Positions 8,140 to 15,954 of a stretch of DNA of 32,867 nucleotides are shown one piece after another. The position numbers and the translations under genes are program-made. Position 1 is the stretch's first letter; every line of letters starts with the position of its first letter. The notes beneath the pieces were generated by a model. It saw nothing but the letters and a program-made list of their open reading frames with translations. It made no database searches and had not been told where the DNA came from. Location: positions 1 through 32,867 of the forward strand of contig JADZDN010000177.1 of the NCBI GenBank assembly GCA_020851015.1. Reading direction: 5' to 3'. Origin of the DNA: Alphaproteobacteria bacterium. GTDB taxonomy: Bacteria > Pseudomonadota > Alphaproteobacteria > JAEULC01.

Positions 8140-8169
8140 AGGCTACGCCGCACCGGCAGATTTTGTCAA
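8140..8169 (-). promoter_or_regulatory. Candidate sigma-70 promoter of the DeoR-led operon
   Basis: On the minus strand TTGACA (8169-8164, perfect -35) is followed after 18 bases by TAGCCT (8145-8140, weak -10), about 25 bases upstream of the regulator ATG. The -35 lies in the near-palindrome TTTTGACAAAAT, and a second TGACA with similar flank lies 30 bases upstream, a plausible DeoR-family operator. The -10 matches the consensus at only three of six positions, so the exact start is uncertain. Confidence 0.5.
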
Positions 8170-8195
8170 AACCCGCCGGAATCGCGCAAAAACTG

Positions 8196-8795
8196 TCAGC
8201 CCCGTGAATGGCGCTTCAACCAGAAGGACAGGCTCTTGTCGGTGTCGCGTTCCTGGTCGATGTCGCACCAGCGGAACCGCGCCACCAGCGCGCGATGCTT
8301 GACGTAGCCGCGCCGGCCCCAGAACGCGTCGAGCGGCACGTAGTCCTTGGGCCGTAGCGGATGGTCCGACGGACGCTCGACGGCGCAGAACGCGGTGATG
8401 TCGATTCCCGGATGGGCGAGCGCCGCCGACTCGCGCGCCTCGAAGAAGCGCACGCCCACGCCCCGACCGCGGTAGGGCTTCAGCAGCACCGATTCGCCGA
8501 AGTAGAAGATGCGGTCGAGGTCGTAGCCGGCGGCGATGAACGGCTCGGCGCAGGCGTCCATCGCCTGCGTCATCGGCAGGGCGGTGGATGCGCCGACCAC
8601 GCGCTCGCCGTCGAACGCCGCGATCAGCACCGAATCGGGCGCGTCGACATAGGTGCGGATGTAAGCCTTCTCGTATTCCCGGTCGCCGTCGTAGAGATAG
8701 GGCCAGTCGCGGAACACCTCGATGCGCAACCGCGCCAGGTCGTCCTGGCGGGCGGCGATCTCCGCCCCGCGCAGCCGGACGATCCGCAGGCTCAC
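8196..8795 (-). CDS. GNAT family N-acetyltransferase
   Basis: Acetyl-CoA-dependent acyltransferase of the GNAT superfamily, 199 residues, cytoplasmic. The acetyl-CoA pyrophosphate loop is visible as VLLKPYRGRGVGVRFFEARE around residues 105-124, preceded by the beta-strand IFYFGES. The N-terminal half (FRDWPYLYDGDREYEKAYI) is characteristic of a subgroup rather than of ribosomal-protein acetylases. The GTG at 8795 overlaps the stop of the NTF2-fold gene by four bases (GTGA), so the two genes form a coupled pair that probably acts on a common pathway. The acceptor substrate is unknown. The intergenic space to the left carries the DeoR operon promoter. Confidence 0.9.
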   Translation of the reverse strand: MSLRIVRLRGAEIAARQDDLARLRIEVFRDWPYLYDGDREYEKAYIRTYVDAPDSVLIAAFDGERVVGASTALPMTQAMDACAEPFIAAGYDLDRIFYFGESVLLKPYRGRGVGVRFFEARESAALAHPGIDITAFCAVERPSDHPLRPKDYVPLDAFWGRRGYVKHRALVARFRWCDIDQERDTDKSLSFWLKRHSRG

Positions 8796-9205
8796 CTTGC
8801 GCCGACCTGCCGCAGCCAGTCGCGCATGTTGTAGTGGTTGGACACCCGCGCGATGCGCCCGCGCCGGACGACGAAGAACGCGCCCACGCGCAGGCGGTAG
8901 CGTTGGCCCTTGGCCGTTGGCAGCTTGCCGTCCGTCCTCAGATAGGTGCCGGCCAGATCGAATTCCGCCGCCGCGCGCCTGCCGTCCGGCGAGGTCATCA
9001 CTGCCAGGTTTCCCACCCGCTCGCGGTAGCAGGCGTTCATGTGCAACAGGAAGGCGCGGAACGCGGCCCGGCCCTTCTCGTTGCCGCCCTGGCTGATGTC
9101 GTGCACGATGCCGGGGCTCAGCAGCGCCAGGAAGCCCTCCACATCCTGCGCATTGAAACGATCGTAGTAGGCGTTGATCAGTCGTTCGGTGGCGGCGCGG
9201 CTCAT
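8792..9205 (-). CDS. Ketosteroid isomerase-related / SnoaL-like NTF2-fold protein
   Basis: Small protein of 137 residues of the NTF2-like superfamily, related to the ketosteroid-isomerase-related group. The N-terminal helix and strand ERLINAYYDRFNAQDVEGFLALLSPGIVHDISQGG, the central HMNACYRERVGNL and the end ARVSNHYNMRDWLRQVG fit the cone-shaped fold. No signal peptide is present. The ATG at 9205 directly follows a strong ribosome binding site (GGGGAGGAGA); an in-frame extension to 9454 lacks any such sign. It overlaps and probably is co-translated with the GNAT gene, an arrangement suggesting a shared but unknown function. No catalytic assignment can be made. Confidence 0.88.
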   Translation of the reverse strand: MSRAATERLINAYYDRFNAQDVEGFLALLSPGIVHDISQGGNEKGRAAFRAFLLHMNACYRERVGNLAVMTSPDGRRAAAEFDLAGTYLRTDGKLPTAKGQRYRLRVGAFFVVRRGRIARVSNHYNMRDWLRQVGAR

Positions 9206-9260
9206 TCTCCTCCCCTTGTCGTTGGCCGATGCCCTGCGCGCGAAGCGGGCCGGGTGGCGA

Positions 9261-11627
9261 TCATGCGCTGCGTCCCTTCTCGCGGGCGAGCCCGAGCAGC
9301 GCCTCCGCCGCGCTTGCGAAGGGCGTCTCCCAGTCGTTGGGCCTGGGCTGGCGGAAGAAGCGCATCGAGGGATACCAGGGCGTCGTGTCGCGGTCGTTCT
9401 CCAGCCACAGCCAGTGGGCATGGAAGGGCAGCAGCACCCAGACCGGCGCGCCAAGCGCGCCGGCGAGATGCGCGACCGAGCTGTCGGTCATCAGCACCAG
9501 GTCGAGCGCGCCGATCGCCGCCGCCGTATCGGCGAAGTCGTCGATCAGCGGCGCCAGGTCGACCAGCGGGGTATCGGCGCCCAGCGCCTTGAGCTCGGCC
9601 TCCGGTGGCCCCTTCTGCAGGCCGAACAGGCAGACCTCCGCCAGGCCGAAATGCCGCAGGAACCGCGCCAGGGTGGTGGCGCGGTGGCGGTTGTCCTTGA
9701 AGGTCACGCTGCCCGACCAGACGATGCCGACCTTCAGCCGCTCCCCCGCCAGCGCCAGCGAGGGTTTGAACTTGTCGGCGCCCTTGGCCGGCGCGCGCAG
9801 GAACGGGATCGCGCCGGGGATGTTCGTCGTGTTGGTCCTGAACCGTCCGGGCAGGCTGTTCAGCGGACAGTGCAGGTCGTGCGGCGGCAGGCCGGCGCCG
9901 CGCGGCACGATCCCGTCCACGCCGGGCGCGGTCTGGAACAGGCGCACGAGCGGCGGCTTGCAGTCCAAGAGCACGCGGGCGGCGCCGCGCTGCTTCAGCG
10001 CCTGCGCATAGCGCACGCACTGGATGGCGTCGCCGAAGCCCTGCTCGCTGTGCAGCAGGATGGTTTTGCCATCCAGCGGCCCGCCCTCCCACAGCGGCGC
10101 CGCCAGCTTGGGCATGACCAGGTCGCCGATGTCCCAGCGCGACTCGTAGAGCGGCCAGCCGCCGGCGAAGTCGCCGATATGCAGCTTGGCCAGCGCCTGG
10201 TCCCAGCGCACCGTATGCAGCTTGGGATCGATCGCCAGCGCGCGGTCGAAGGCGGCGATCGCCTCGCGGTAGCGCCCGGCCTGGCGCAGCGCGATGCCGA
10301 GGTTCTGGAATCCGCCGGCCTTCCGCGGCTCGAGCGCGACGGATTTCTGATGGACCGCGACCGCCTCGTCCAGCCGGTCCAGGTCCTTCAGCGCGTTGCC
10401 GAGATTGCCGAGCGTGCCCGCCGCCGCGCCGCCCAGCCCCAGCGCCTGGCGATAGCAGACGATCGCCGCTTCCGGTTCCTCGGCGATGCGCATCGCGACG
10501 CCGAGATTGGCCCAGGCGGCGGCAAGCGTCGGGTCGGTCGTCAGCGCGCGACGCCATGCATCGGCGGCCGCATCGCTGCTGCCGGCAGCGTGCAGCCGAT
10601 GGCCATCCGCGAGGGCGGCGGCGGCCTGATCGGCGACGGGCTTGGGCGGCCGCGCGGGCGCCGCCGGCTTGCGCTGGCGCAGCAGCCCGGCCAAGAGGTC
10701 GGCGGCCCGGCGAAAGACAGAATCCCAGTCCCCCGGCTGCTCCTGGCGCAGGACAGTCAGCGAGCGGGTGGCCGCGGCGGCGGTCTGGGGCCAGCGGCCG
10801 TGCGCGCCCGTCGGCAGCAGCACGATGCCCGGCCGTCCGAGCAAGCCCGCCAGCTCGGCGACGCGCGAGTCGACCGCGACGACAAGGTCGAGGCCGGCGA
10901 TGACCGCGGCCAGGCCGGCATCGTCCAGGCCCCGCGCGGGGCCGGGATCGATCACGATGCCGCGCGCCGCCAGAAGCTGCGCGCGCGGATCGGCCGGCGT
11001 CGTGCGCAGCGCCACCAGCCGCGCGCCGAACGGCGCCAGGTAGCGCAGGAACGGATCGAGCGGGGCGGAGAAGCGATCGGCGCCCGGCGTGCCGGGCGGA
11101 TCGGCGAAGGCCGGATCGGGCCGATGGTCGCCGCGCCAGGCGATGCCCACGAGCATCTGGCCGGCCGCCGCCGCCAGGGCGTCGCTTGCCGGTCGCACCG
11201 GCACCGGCTGCGCCAGCGGCGCCCAGGCGCATCCCTCGGCCCGGGCCGCCGCGACCTCCGCCCGCACCGCCAGCGCCCGCGCCGCGGTCGGGTTGCCGAC
11301 AAGCGCGCGCTCCGCCGCCGCCAGCGCATCGTCCACGCGCCCCAGGCGCAGCAGCGCCCAGGCGCGGTTGGCGAGGATCGTGGCGAGCGGCGCCGCCTGC
11401 GCGGCAATGGCGCGGTCGAAATGCGCGAGCGCAAGCTCCGGCCGGTCGAGCGCCAGCCAGGCGCAGCCAAGTCCGTCCTCGGCGATCGCCTGCAGCGCCG
11501 CCGGCCCGGCTGCGGCGGCGCGGAACGCCGCCAGCGCCGCCTCGGCATGGCCGGACGCCAGCAGCCGCGAGCCGCGCGCGACCCGCGCCGCGGCGGCGAT
11601 GTCCTCGTCCGGTCGCTCCCCGTTCAT
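9261..11627 (-). CDS. Tetratricopeptide-repeat protein with GT9-like glycosyltransferase, internally duplicated
   Basis: A 788-residue protein. An N-terminal alanine-rich TPR block (about 10-125) is followed by a degenerate half glycosyltransferase domain (157-317), a second TPR block (332-490) and a full heptosyltransferase/GT9-like domain (508-788). The two GT halves align: VGIAWRGD (160-167) with VGIVWSGS (633-640); GLDLVVAVDSRVAELAGLLG with ALDLVLMTDSSVAHLAGALG; QPGDWDSVF with RPNDWETPF. The C-terminal copy keeps HSEQGFGDAIQCVRYA (526-541), typical of TPR-linked glycosyltransferases. The first copy lacks that upper Rossmann half and the conserved His, so it is probably structural. No signal peptide is present. 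It may modify a surface glycan or protein; acceptor unknown. It stands alone on its strand, 55 bases from the NTF2-fold gene. Confidence 0.9.
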   Translation of the reverse strand: MNGERPDEDIAAAARVARGSRLLASGHAEAALAAFRAAAAGPAALQAIAEDGLGCAWLALDRPELALAHFDRAIAAQAAPLATILANRAWALLRLGRVDDALAAAERALVGNPTAARALAVRAEVAAARAEGCAWAPLAQPVPVRPASDALAAAAGQMLVGIAWRGDHRPDPAFADPPGTPGADRFSAPLDPFLRYLAPFGARLVALRTTPADPRAQLLAARGIVIDPGPARGLDDAGLAAVIAGLDLVVAVDSRVAELAGLLGRPGIVLLPTGAHGRWPQTAAAATRSLTVLRQEQPGDWDSVFRRAADLLAGLLRQRKPAAPARPPKPVADQAAAALADGHRLHAAGSSDAAADAWRRALTTDPTLAAAWANLGVAMRIAEEPEAAIVCYRQALGLGGAAAGTLGNLGNALKDLDRLDEAVAVHQKSVALEPRKAGGFQNLGIALRQAGRYREAIAAFDRALAIDPKLHTVRWDQALAKLHIGDFAGGWPLYESRWDIGDLVMPKLAAPLWEGGPLDGKTILLHSEQGFGDAIQCVRYAQALKQRGAARVLLDCKPPLVRLFQTAPGVDGIVPRGAGLPPHDLHCPLNSLPGRFRTNTTNIPGAIPFLRAPAKGADKFKPSLALAGERLKVGIVWSGSVTFKDNRHRATTLARFLRHFGLAEVCLFGLQKGPPEAELKALGADTPLVDLAPLIDDFADTAAAIGALDLVLMTDSSVAHLAGALGAPVWVLLPFHAHWLWLENDRDTTPWYPSMRFFRQPRPNDWETPFASAAEALLGLAREKGRSA

Positions 11628-11723
11628 GCTCGCGGCACGCTAGACGGGGCCGCGATGCCTGTCCACCGGGTGCGCGCATTGATACAGTGCGGCCGGTCCG
11701 CCATTCCGCCGGGAGAAGAACCG

Positions 11724-12422
11724 ATGTCCGCCGCTTCCGTATCCGCCGAGGAGCTCGCGCAGCTCGCCAAGCTCGACACGCCGTCGATCTGCAACGGGCT
11801 CGAGATGATCGACGCCAAGTACCGCACGCAGTTCTGGACCCAGGAGCCGCTGCTCTGCGCGTTTCCCGAGCTGCCGGCGATGGTCGGCTTCGCCTGCACC
11901 GCCACGCTGCGCTCGACCCAACCCGGCAGCCCCGGTCGCGAGAAGCGCCTGAAGTACTACGAGTACCTGACGAGCGTTCCGGCGCCGCGCGTGGTGCTGA
12001 TCCAGGACCTCGACGGCGCACGGGCGGGCTTCGGCGCCTTCTGGGGCGAGGTCAACAGCACGATCCACCAGGCGCTCGGCTGCCTGGGCGTCGTCACCAG
12101 CGGCGGGGTGCGCGACCTGCACGCGGTCGCGCCGGGCTTCCAGTTCATCGCCGCGCGGCTGACGCCCTCGCACGCCTATGCCGACATCGTCGATTTCGGC
12201 AAGGAAGTGAACGTCGCGGGCATGGTGGTGAAATCCGGCGACCTGGTGCACGCCGACCGCCACGGCGCGGCGGTGATCCCCGCCGACAAGGTCAAGGAAC
12301 TGCTGAAGGCCGTGGCGCTGATCGCCAAGCGCGAGGCGGCGATCATGGCGACCTGCCGCAAGCCGGGCTTCACCGTCGAGGCGCTGAAGAAGGTCTTCGC
12401 CGAGGTCGAGCAGTATCACTGA
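11724..12422 (+). CDS. RraA-like / HMG-CHA-type class II aldolase family protein
   Basis: Member of the RraA family (PF03737), whose enzymes cleave 4-hydroxy-2-keto acids such as 4-carboxy-4-hydroxy-2-oxoadipate, and whose non-catalytic members inhibit RNase E. The 232-residue protein has the catalytic G-G-V-R-D at 127-131 (TSGGVRDLHAV), with Arg130 and Asp131 expected to bind substrate and metal, and FWGEVNSTIHQALGCLGVV before it. These argue for an aldolase or decarboxylase rather than an RNase regulator. The ATG at 11724 follows GGGAGAAGAACC. It is a single gene between two minus-strand genes, with downstream hairpins that could serve as terminators. Its substrate is unknown. Confidence 0.9.
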   Translation: MSAASVSAEELAQLAKLDTPSICNGLEMIDAKYRTQFWTQEPLLCAFPELPAMVGFACTATLRSTQPGSPGREKRLKYYEYLTSVPAPRVVLIQDLDGARAGFGAFWGEVNSTIHQALGCLGVVTSGGVRDLHAVAPGFQFIAARLTPSHAYADIVDFGKEVNVAGMVVKSGDLVHADRHGAAVIPADKVKELLKAVALIAKREAAIMATCRKPGFTVEALKKVFAEVEQYH

Positions 12423-12430
12423 CGGGCGGC

Positions 12431-12509
12431 GTCCTCATCCTTCGACAGGTTCAGGATGAGGACGAAAGGCAATGGCGCACCTCATCCCGAGCCTGCCGAA
12501 GGATGAGGT
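12431..12509. repeat. Pair of hairpins between convergent genes (bidirectional terminator or REP)
   Basis: Two inverted repeats occupy the gap between the convergent RraA-like and TadG-like genes. The first is a perfect 11-bp stem, GTCCTCATCCT (12431-12441) and AGGATGAGGAC (12453-12463), loop 11 bases. The second is a 9-bp stem, ACCTCATCC (12479-12487) and GGATGAGGT (12501-12509). Both share the CTCATCC core and similar loop text, so they look like two copies of one dispersed repeat. No U-tract follows, so the terminator role is inferred from position. Confidence 0.7.
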
Positions 12510-12522
12510 TCCCTCAGGTCGC

Positions 12523-14436
12523 CTAGCGCGACAGGCGCAGGTTGCTCAACTGGTTCGCGATCTTCTTGAAGATTCCCCCCAGGTCGGATGCCGATGGCGA
12601 CACAAAGAAATATTCGGGCTTCGTGGCGCAGTTCTGAAAAACATTCTGAATTGTCGCGTCGTTTACCTGAAGGATGATCGTGTAGATAATAATATTCTTG
12701 TCTGACGCTTTCATCGCGTTGCAGAGCGACGTGATCTTGCTGTTCAGACCCGTCGTTGCCGCGGTGATCGTCGTGCCGCCCATGCGGCCGTCGGTGAGCC
12801 GTCCATAAGCGGTATAGTCGGATTCCTGCGGGCTGCACGGATAGGAACCAGCATAGTAGCTGGTATCGGTCGTGTTGCTTTCGCTGCATCCCGGTGCGCC
12901 GTGGTCGACGACCTCGTTCATGCCGTCGCTGAGGAGCACTATGACCTTATCGATCAAAGCCTGATTGTATGGGCCGGGTAGCGTCGCGAGCGAGGGTGCC
13001 GCCCAAAGCCCTGTGTAGTTCGGACTCAGCACGCGCCAGCCCCAACTCAAGCCGGCGGGAATGCTGGTACCACCACCATACCAGGGTGTCATTCCGTTGA
13101 TAGCCGCAATCGCCGTTGCCTTGCTTGGCTGGAGCGGGGTAACTGCGACCGGACACCCCTTGTTAGGGCCATAGCTGCCAACGTCAAGGGAGCCACCGTC
13201 TTCGTCGATGGCAGACCCCAGGACCCAGTCATTGTCGCAGCTATTGTTATCGGAGTTGTTGCTGGAGGCACCGCTGCATGTAGCGCGCAGCCGTTTCGTA
13301 CCATCATACCATTTCAACGGATAGGTTGATGGCCAAAATGCCTTGTAGAATGCCGTCGTTGATGGAGCCGCTTCCGCGCTCGCGCCGTCGTCGACGGTGC
13401 GCGCTTCAACGCACCCCTTCCACTTGCCGTTCGTCTGCGTGTAGCCGGAACCTGCGGCAAAGGCTTCCGGCGGGCGCCGGACCGTGATCGTTCCCGTTGC
13501 AGGCGTGGTAGGCGCGCTACCCGTCCCATTGTCAATTACATACCAAAACTTGCTGGTGCCAGAGGTGCACCCAGACGGAAAACTCGTCGTGTGGATTTGG
13601 ACACGGCCGTTGTATACGCTCGGGCTGGCGCCTGCGACGTCGACCAGAATTCCGTCCTGGAATCCATGCGCGCCGGAGGTCGTCGCGCAGGCGGTGTAGG
13701 TAGTAGGATTGCTCGACGTACCGCCGCCGCCCGCCGCCGAGCTCGAGCGTGTCAACGACGTGATGGATACATTCGGGTTTGGTTTCGCGGTCGTCCAAGT
13801 TGCGTATTGCTCGCCTATGTTGACCATTGCAACAAAGGGCACGACGGAAACGTAGAGGTTGTTCGCCGTGTCGTGACTCGCGCCATAAAGAATGTTCAAA
13901 AGATCCGTTGCTGCCGTCTTGAGCGCTGTCATCTTGCCGCTACCAGACATCGAGCCCGTGTTGTCCAGCACCAGCGCCAGCTCCATGCCGCGATTGGTGC
14001 GGTTGATGGTGGTGGATGCCTGCACCGTGATCGTGGACTTGCCGAAAATCTGCATGAAGGTCGCCGGCAGGGTCGCGGTCGCCGTTACGGTGAGGTTCTC
14101 GTTGTTGGCGTCCGGCGTGATCGTGGGCGTGGTGACGGTGGCGCCGAGATAGCCCTGAGGGAAGTTCGAGGTGAAGTACATCTGCACGTCGGAGTCGCGG
14201 TAGCTCTCGAACATCACGCGGCCACCCGCGAGCGCCGCGGAGTCGAGCGATTGGCTGAGGCGCGAGCGCACCAGGTAGCCGCGCGCGCTGTCGACGCCGA
14301 TGCCGATCGCCGCCACCAGCGGCACCAGCGCGATGCCCAGGAAAACCGCGACCGATCCTCGCTGGTCGCGCCGTAGTCGCTTGCAGATAGTCCGCGCGCG
14401 CGCCAGCTTCGTGGCGATGCTTCCTGCGATGCTCAT
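12523..14436 (-). CDS. TadG-like pilus-associated protein with von Willebrand factor A domain
   Basis: A 637-residue membrane-anchored exported protein. A cytoplasmic basic segment ends in RRDQRGSVAVFLGIALVPL (22-40), the Tad-type hydrophobic anchor, followed by the region SARGYLVRSRLSQSLDSAALAGG typical of TadG. The VWA domain begins about residue 151 with ALVLDNTGSMSGSGK; Asp158, Thr160 and Ser162 make the metal-ion-dependent adhesion site. A long Ser/Thr/Gly/Asn-rich insert lies between about 250 and 480, and the later VWA strands include KVIVLLSDGMNE. This insert has visibly more A and T and less typical codons than the neighbours. The ATG at 14436 follows GGGAGTTCGGAC. It probably acts in adhesion or pilus anchoring. 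It is divergent from tadE, and no secretion ATPase is nearby. Confidence 0.92.
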   Translation of the reverse strand: MSIAGSIATKLARARTICKRLRRDQRGSVAVFLGIALVPLVAAIGIGVDSARGYLVRSRLSQSLDSAALAGGRVMFESYRDSDVQMYFTSNFPQGYLGATVTTPTITPDANNENLTVTATATLPATFMQIFGKSTITVQASTTINRTNRGMELALVLDNTGSMSGSGKMTALKTAATDLLNILYGASHDTANNLYVSVVPFVAMVNIGEQYATWTTAKPNPNVSITSLTRSSSAAGGGGTSSNPTTYTACATTSGAHGFQDGILVDVAGASPSVYNGRVQIHTTSFPSGCTSGTSKFWYVIDNGTGSAPTTPATGTITVRRPPEAFAAGSGYTQTNGKWKGCVEARTVDDGASAEAAPSTTAFYKAFWPSTYPLKWYDGTKRLRATCSGASSNNSDNNSCDNDWVLGSAIDEDGGSLDVGSYGPNKGCPVAVTPLQPSKATAIAAINGMTPWYGGGTSIPAGLSWGWRVLSPNYTGLWAAPSLATLPGPYNQALIDKVIVLLSDGMNEVVDHGAPGCSESNTTDTSYYAGSYPCSPQESDYTAYGRLTDGRMGGTTITAATTGLNSKITSLCNAMKASDKNIIIYTIILQVNDATIQNVFQNCATKPEYFFVSPSASDLGGIFKKIANQLSNLRLSR

Positions 14437-14572
14437 GTCCGAACTCCCGACGCCCCCGTCCTTCGAACCGGGCGCACTGCCGGCATCGTCCTGATGCCCC
14501 CCTGCACGATGGTTCGAAAAGGTTGCTCGGAGATTAAGTTTCTTCGTTGACGAATCATGAATTCGCGCAATA

Positions 14573-14590
14573 GGGACTAACCCTAGTACC
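14573..14590. promoter_or_regulatory. Candidate operator dyad in the divergent tadG/tadE space
   Basis: An imperfect inverted repeat GGGACTA-ACCC-TAGTACC (six of seven pairs match) lies in the 220-base region between the divergent TadG-like and TadE-like genes. The surrounding bases are more A/T-rich than average, and a possible -35 TTGACG lies at 14547-14552. Placement fits shared control of both genes; no known family consensus was recognised. Confidence 0.3.
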
Positions 14591-14656
14591 TCGGAATTGC
14601 CCCGTATTTGCTGCGTTTCCGCGCATATCTTAAGCGGCCGTAAAGACGGTTCGCCT

Positions 14657-15259
14657 ATGACATATGCAACGGCGAGCAACCAAGATGGTGCGGTCGTGAT
14701 GACGCTGCTGCCACGCAAGCTGCGTCGCGACTCCAGGGGCGCGACAGCGGTCGAATTCGGGTTCATCGCCCCGGCGCTCTTCGTCGTGGCCTGGGGCACG
14801 GTCGAGCTTGGGATGACGCTGCTGGCGAACACGCTGCTGGAAGGCTCGGTGCGCGAGGCGGCGCGCGCCGGCCTTACCGGCTATACGCCGTCCGGCATGA
14901 ATCGGCAGGACTATATCAAGAACATCGTCAAGGAAAACACGATCGGCTTGATCGACATGAACAAGCTGACGATCGAAACCAAGGTCTATTCGAGCTTCGC
15001 CGACATCGGCAAGCCCGAGCCGTTCACCGATACCAACGGCAACGGCGCGCGCGACGGCAGCGAGGCCTTCGTCGACATCAACGGCAACGGCCAGTGGGAT
15101 GCCGACATGGGCGTCGCCGGCCTGGGCGGCCCGGGCGACATCGTCGTCTACACGCTCAAATACGACTGGGTGCTGTTCGCCGGCTATGGCCAGAAGATTT
15201 TCGGCGTCAACAGCTTTCCGCTGCGCGCCAGCGTCGCCATCCGCAACGAACCCTACTGA
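14657..15259 (+). CDS. TadE family minor pseudopilin with calcium-loop-like repeats
   Basis: Exported pseudopilin of the Flp/Tad type, 200 residues from ATG 14657. A basic leader ends in RRDSRGATAVEFGFIAP (23-39), with the glycine cleavage site and the conserved Glu33 of TadE, then one membrane helix. The middle holds two tandem acidic loops, DTNGNGARDGSE (125-136) and DINGNGQWDADM (140-151), in the spacing of calcium-binding EF-hand or thrombospondin type 3 loops. The alternative ATG at 14699 leaves a shorter leader of about 20 residues and is equally plausible; neither has a strong ribosome binding site. The next gene starts 12 bases later, so they form an operon for surface assembly. Confidence 0.88.
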   Translation: MTYATASNQDGAVVMTLLPRKLRRDSRGATAVEFGFIAPALFVVAWGTVELGMTLLANTLLEGSVREAARAGLTGYTPSGMNRQDYIKNIVKENTIGLIDMNKLTIETKVYSSFADIGKPEPFTDTNGNGARDGSEAFVDINGNGQWDADMGVAGLGGPGDIVVYTLKYDWVLFAGYGQKIFGVNSFPLRASVAIRNEPY

Positions 15260-15271
15260 GGAGCAGCGTCG

Positions 15272-15844
15272 ATGCGGGGCCTGATGCAAAACCTCATGCG
15301 CTGGTGGCGCGATCCGCGCGGCGCGCTGGTTGCCGAGTTTGCCGCCAGCCTGCCCATGCTGCTGATCCTGGTGATGAGCGGGTTCGAGTGCGCGCGCTTC
15401 GTGCTGCTGAACCAGAAGCTCGACCGCGTCACCACGACGGTGGCCGACCTGGTGGCCCAGGAAGAGACCATCACGGTCGCGGAGATCACGGCGCTGTTCG
15501 ACGCCATCACGCCGATCGTGACGCCGTTCACTTTTTCGCCCGCCGGCAAGATGATCGTGACCTCGGTCGTCCTGGCGCCCGATGGCGTGACCATGAAAGT
15601 CGCCTGGCAGGAGAGCTCCGGCACGTTCGCGGCGGCCAGCAAGATCGGCGTGGCCAACGGGACCGCGACCCTGCCGGCGGGTATGACGATCCGCACCAAC
15701 GAGACGATCATCGTCGGCGAGGTATTCTACCAGTTCACGCCGTTCTTCGTGAGCAACTGGTTTTCCTCCACTCCGCTGGCGCAGACCCTCTATCACCGCG
15801 CCTTCTACCGGCCGCGCTTTGGCGCGCTGACGACGATAAGCTGA
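15272..15844 (+). CDS. TadE-like pseudopilin
   Basis: Second small exported pseudopilin, 190 residues. The N terminus has a basic WWRDPRGALVAEFAASLPMLLILVMSG (11-37), with glycine followed by a hydrophobic helix and the conserved glutamate of TadE proteins, then KLDRVTTTVADLVAQE. The rest is beta-rich (VTSVVLAPDGVTMKVAWQ; TIIVGEVFYQFTPFF) as in other minor pseudopilins. The ATG at 15272 follows GAGGAGCAGCGTCG, and the gene sits 12 bases after tadE. The calcium-like loops of the first copy are absent, so the two are not simple duplicates. It probably primes or caps pili with the divergent TadG-like protein. Confidence 0.87.
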   Translation: MRGLMQNLMRWWRDPRGALVAEFAASLPMLLILVMSGFECARFVLLNQKLDRVTTTVADLVAQEETITVAEITALFDAITPIVTPFTFSPAGKMIVTSVVLAPDGVTMKVAWQESSGTFAAASKIGVANGTATLPAGMTIRTNETIIVGEVFYQFTPFFVSNWFSSTPLAQTLYHRAFYRPRFGALTTIS

Positions 15845-15881
15845 CGTCCGCCCATGGTCCGGGACAACGCGCCATTCGCGT

Positions 15882-15909
15882 TTGTCGGCGCGCGCCGAGA
15901 TGCTATTCT
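15882..15909 (+). promoter_or_regulatory. Candidate promoter with palindromic operator for the DUF2336 gene
   Basis: TTGTCG (15882-15887) and TATTCT (15904-15909) are separated by 16 bases, four of six consensus matches each. The perfect 14-bp palindrome TCGGCGCGCGCCGA (15885-15898) overlaps the -35 and fills the spacer, the position expected for a repressor site or a MerR-type activator. The start codon lies 46 bases downstream of the -10. Confidence 0.45.
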
Positions 15910-15954
15910 GCCGGTTATGTCCGGCCCGGCACTGCTGCAACCTGAAATTTTCCC

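Noticed and set aside
1..9205. ATP-binding subunit for the PAAT importer
   Set aside because: Looked for Walker A and LSGGQ motifs on both strands; none is present here.
9174..12422. Long plus-strand frame of more than 1000 codons opposite the TPR-glycosyltransferase
   Set aside because: Its product is arginine/alanine-rich and low complexity, without motifs. It is a shadow of the GC-rich third position; only its last part (11724-12422) is the RraA-like gene.
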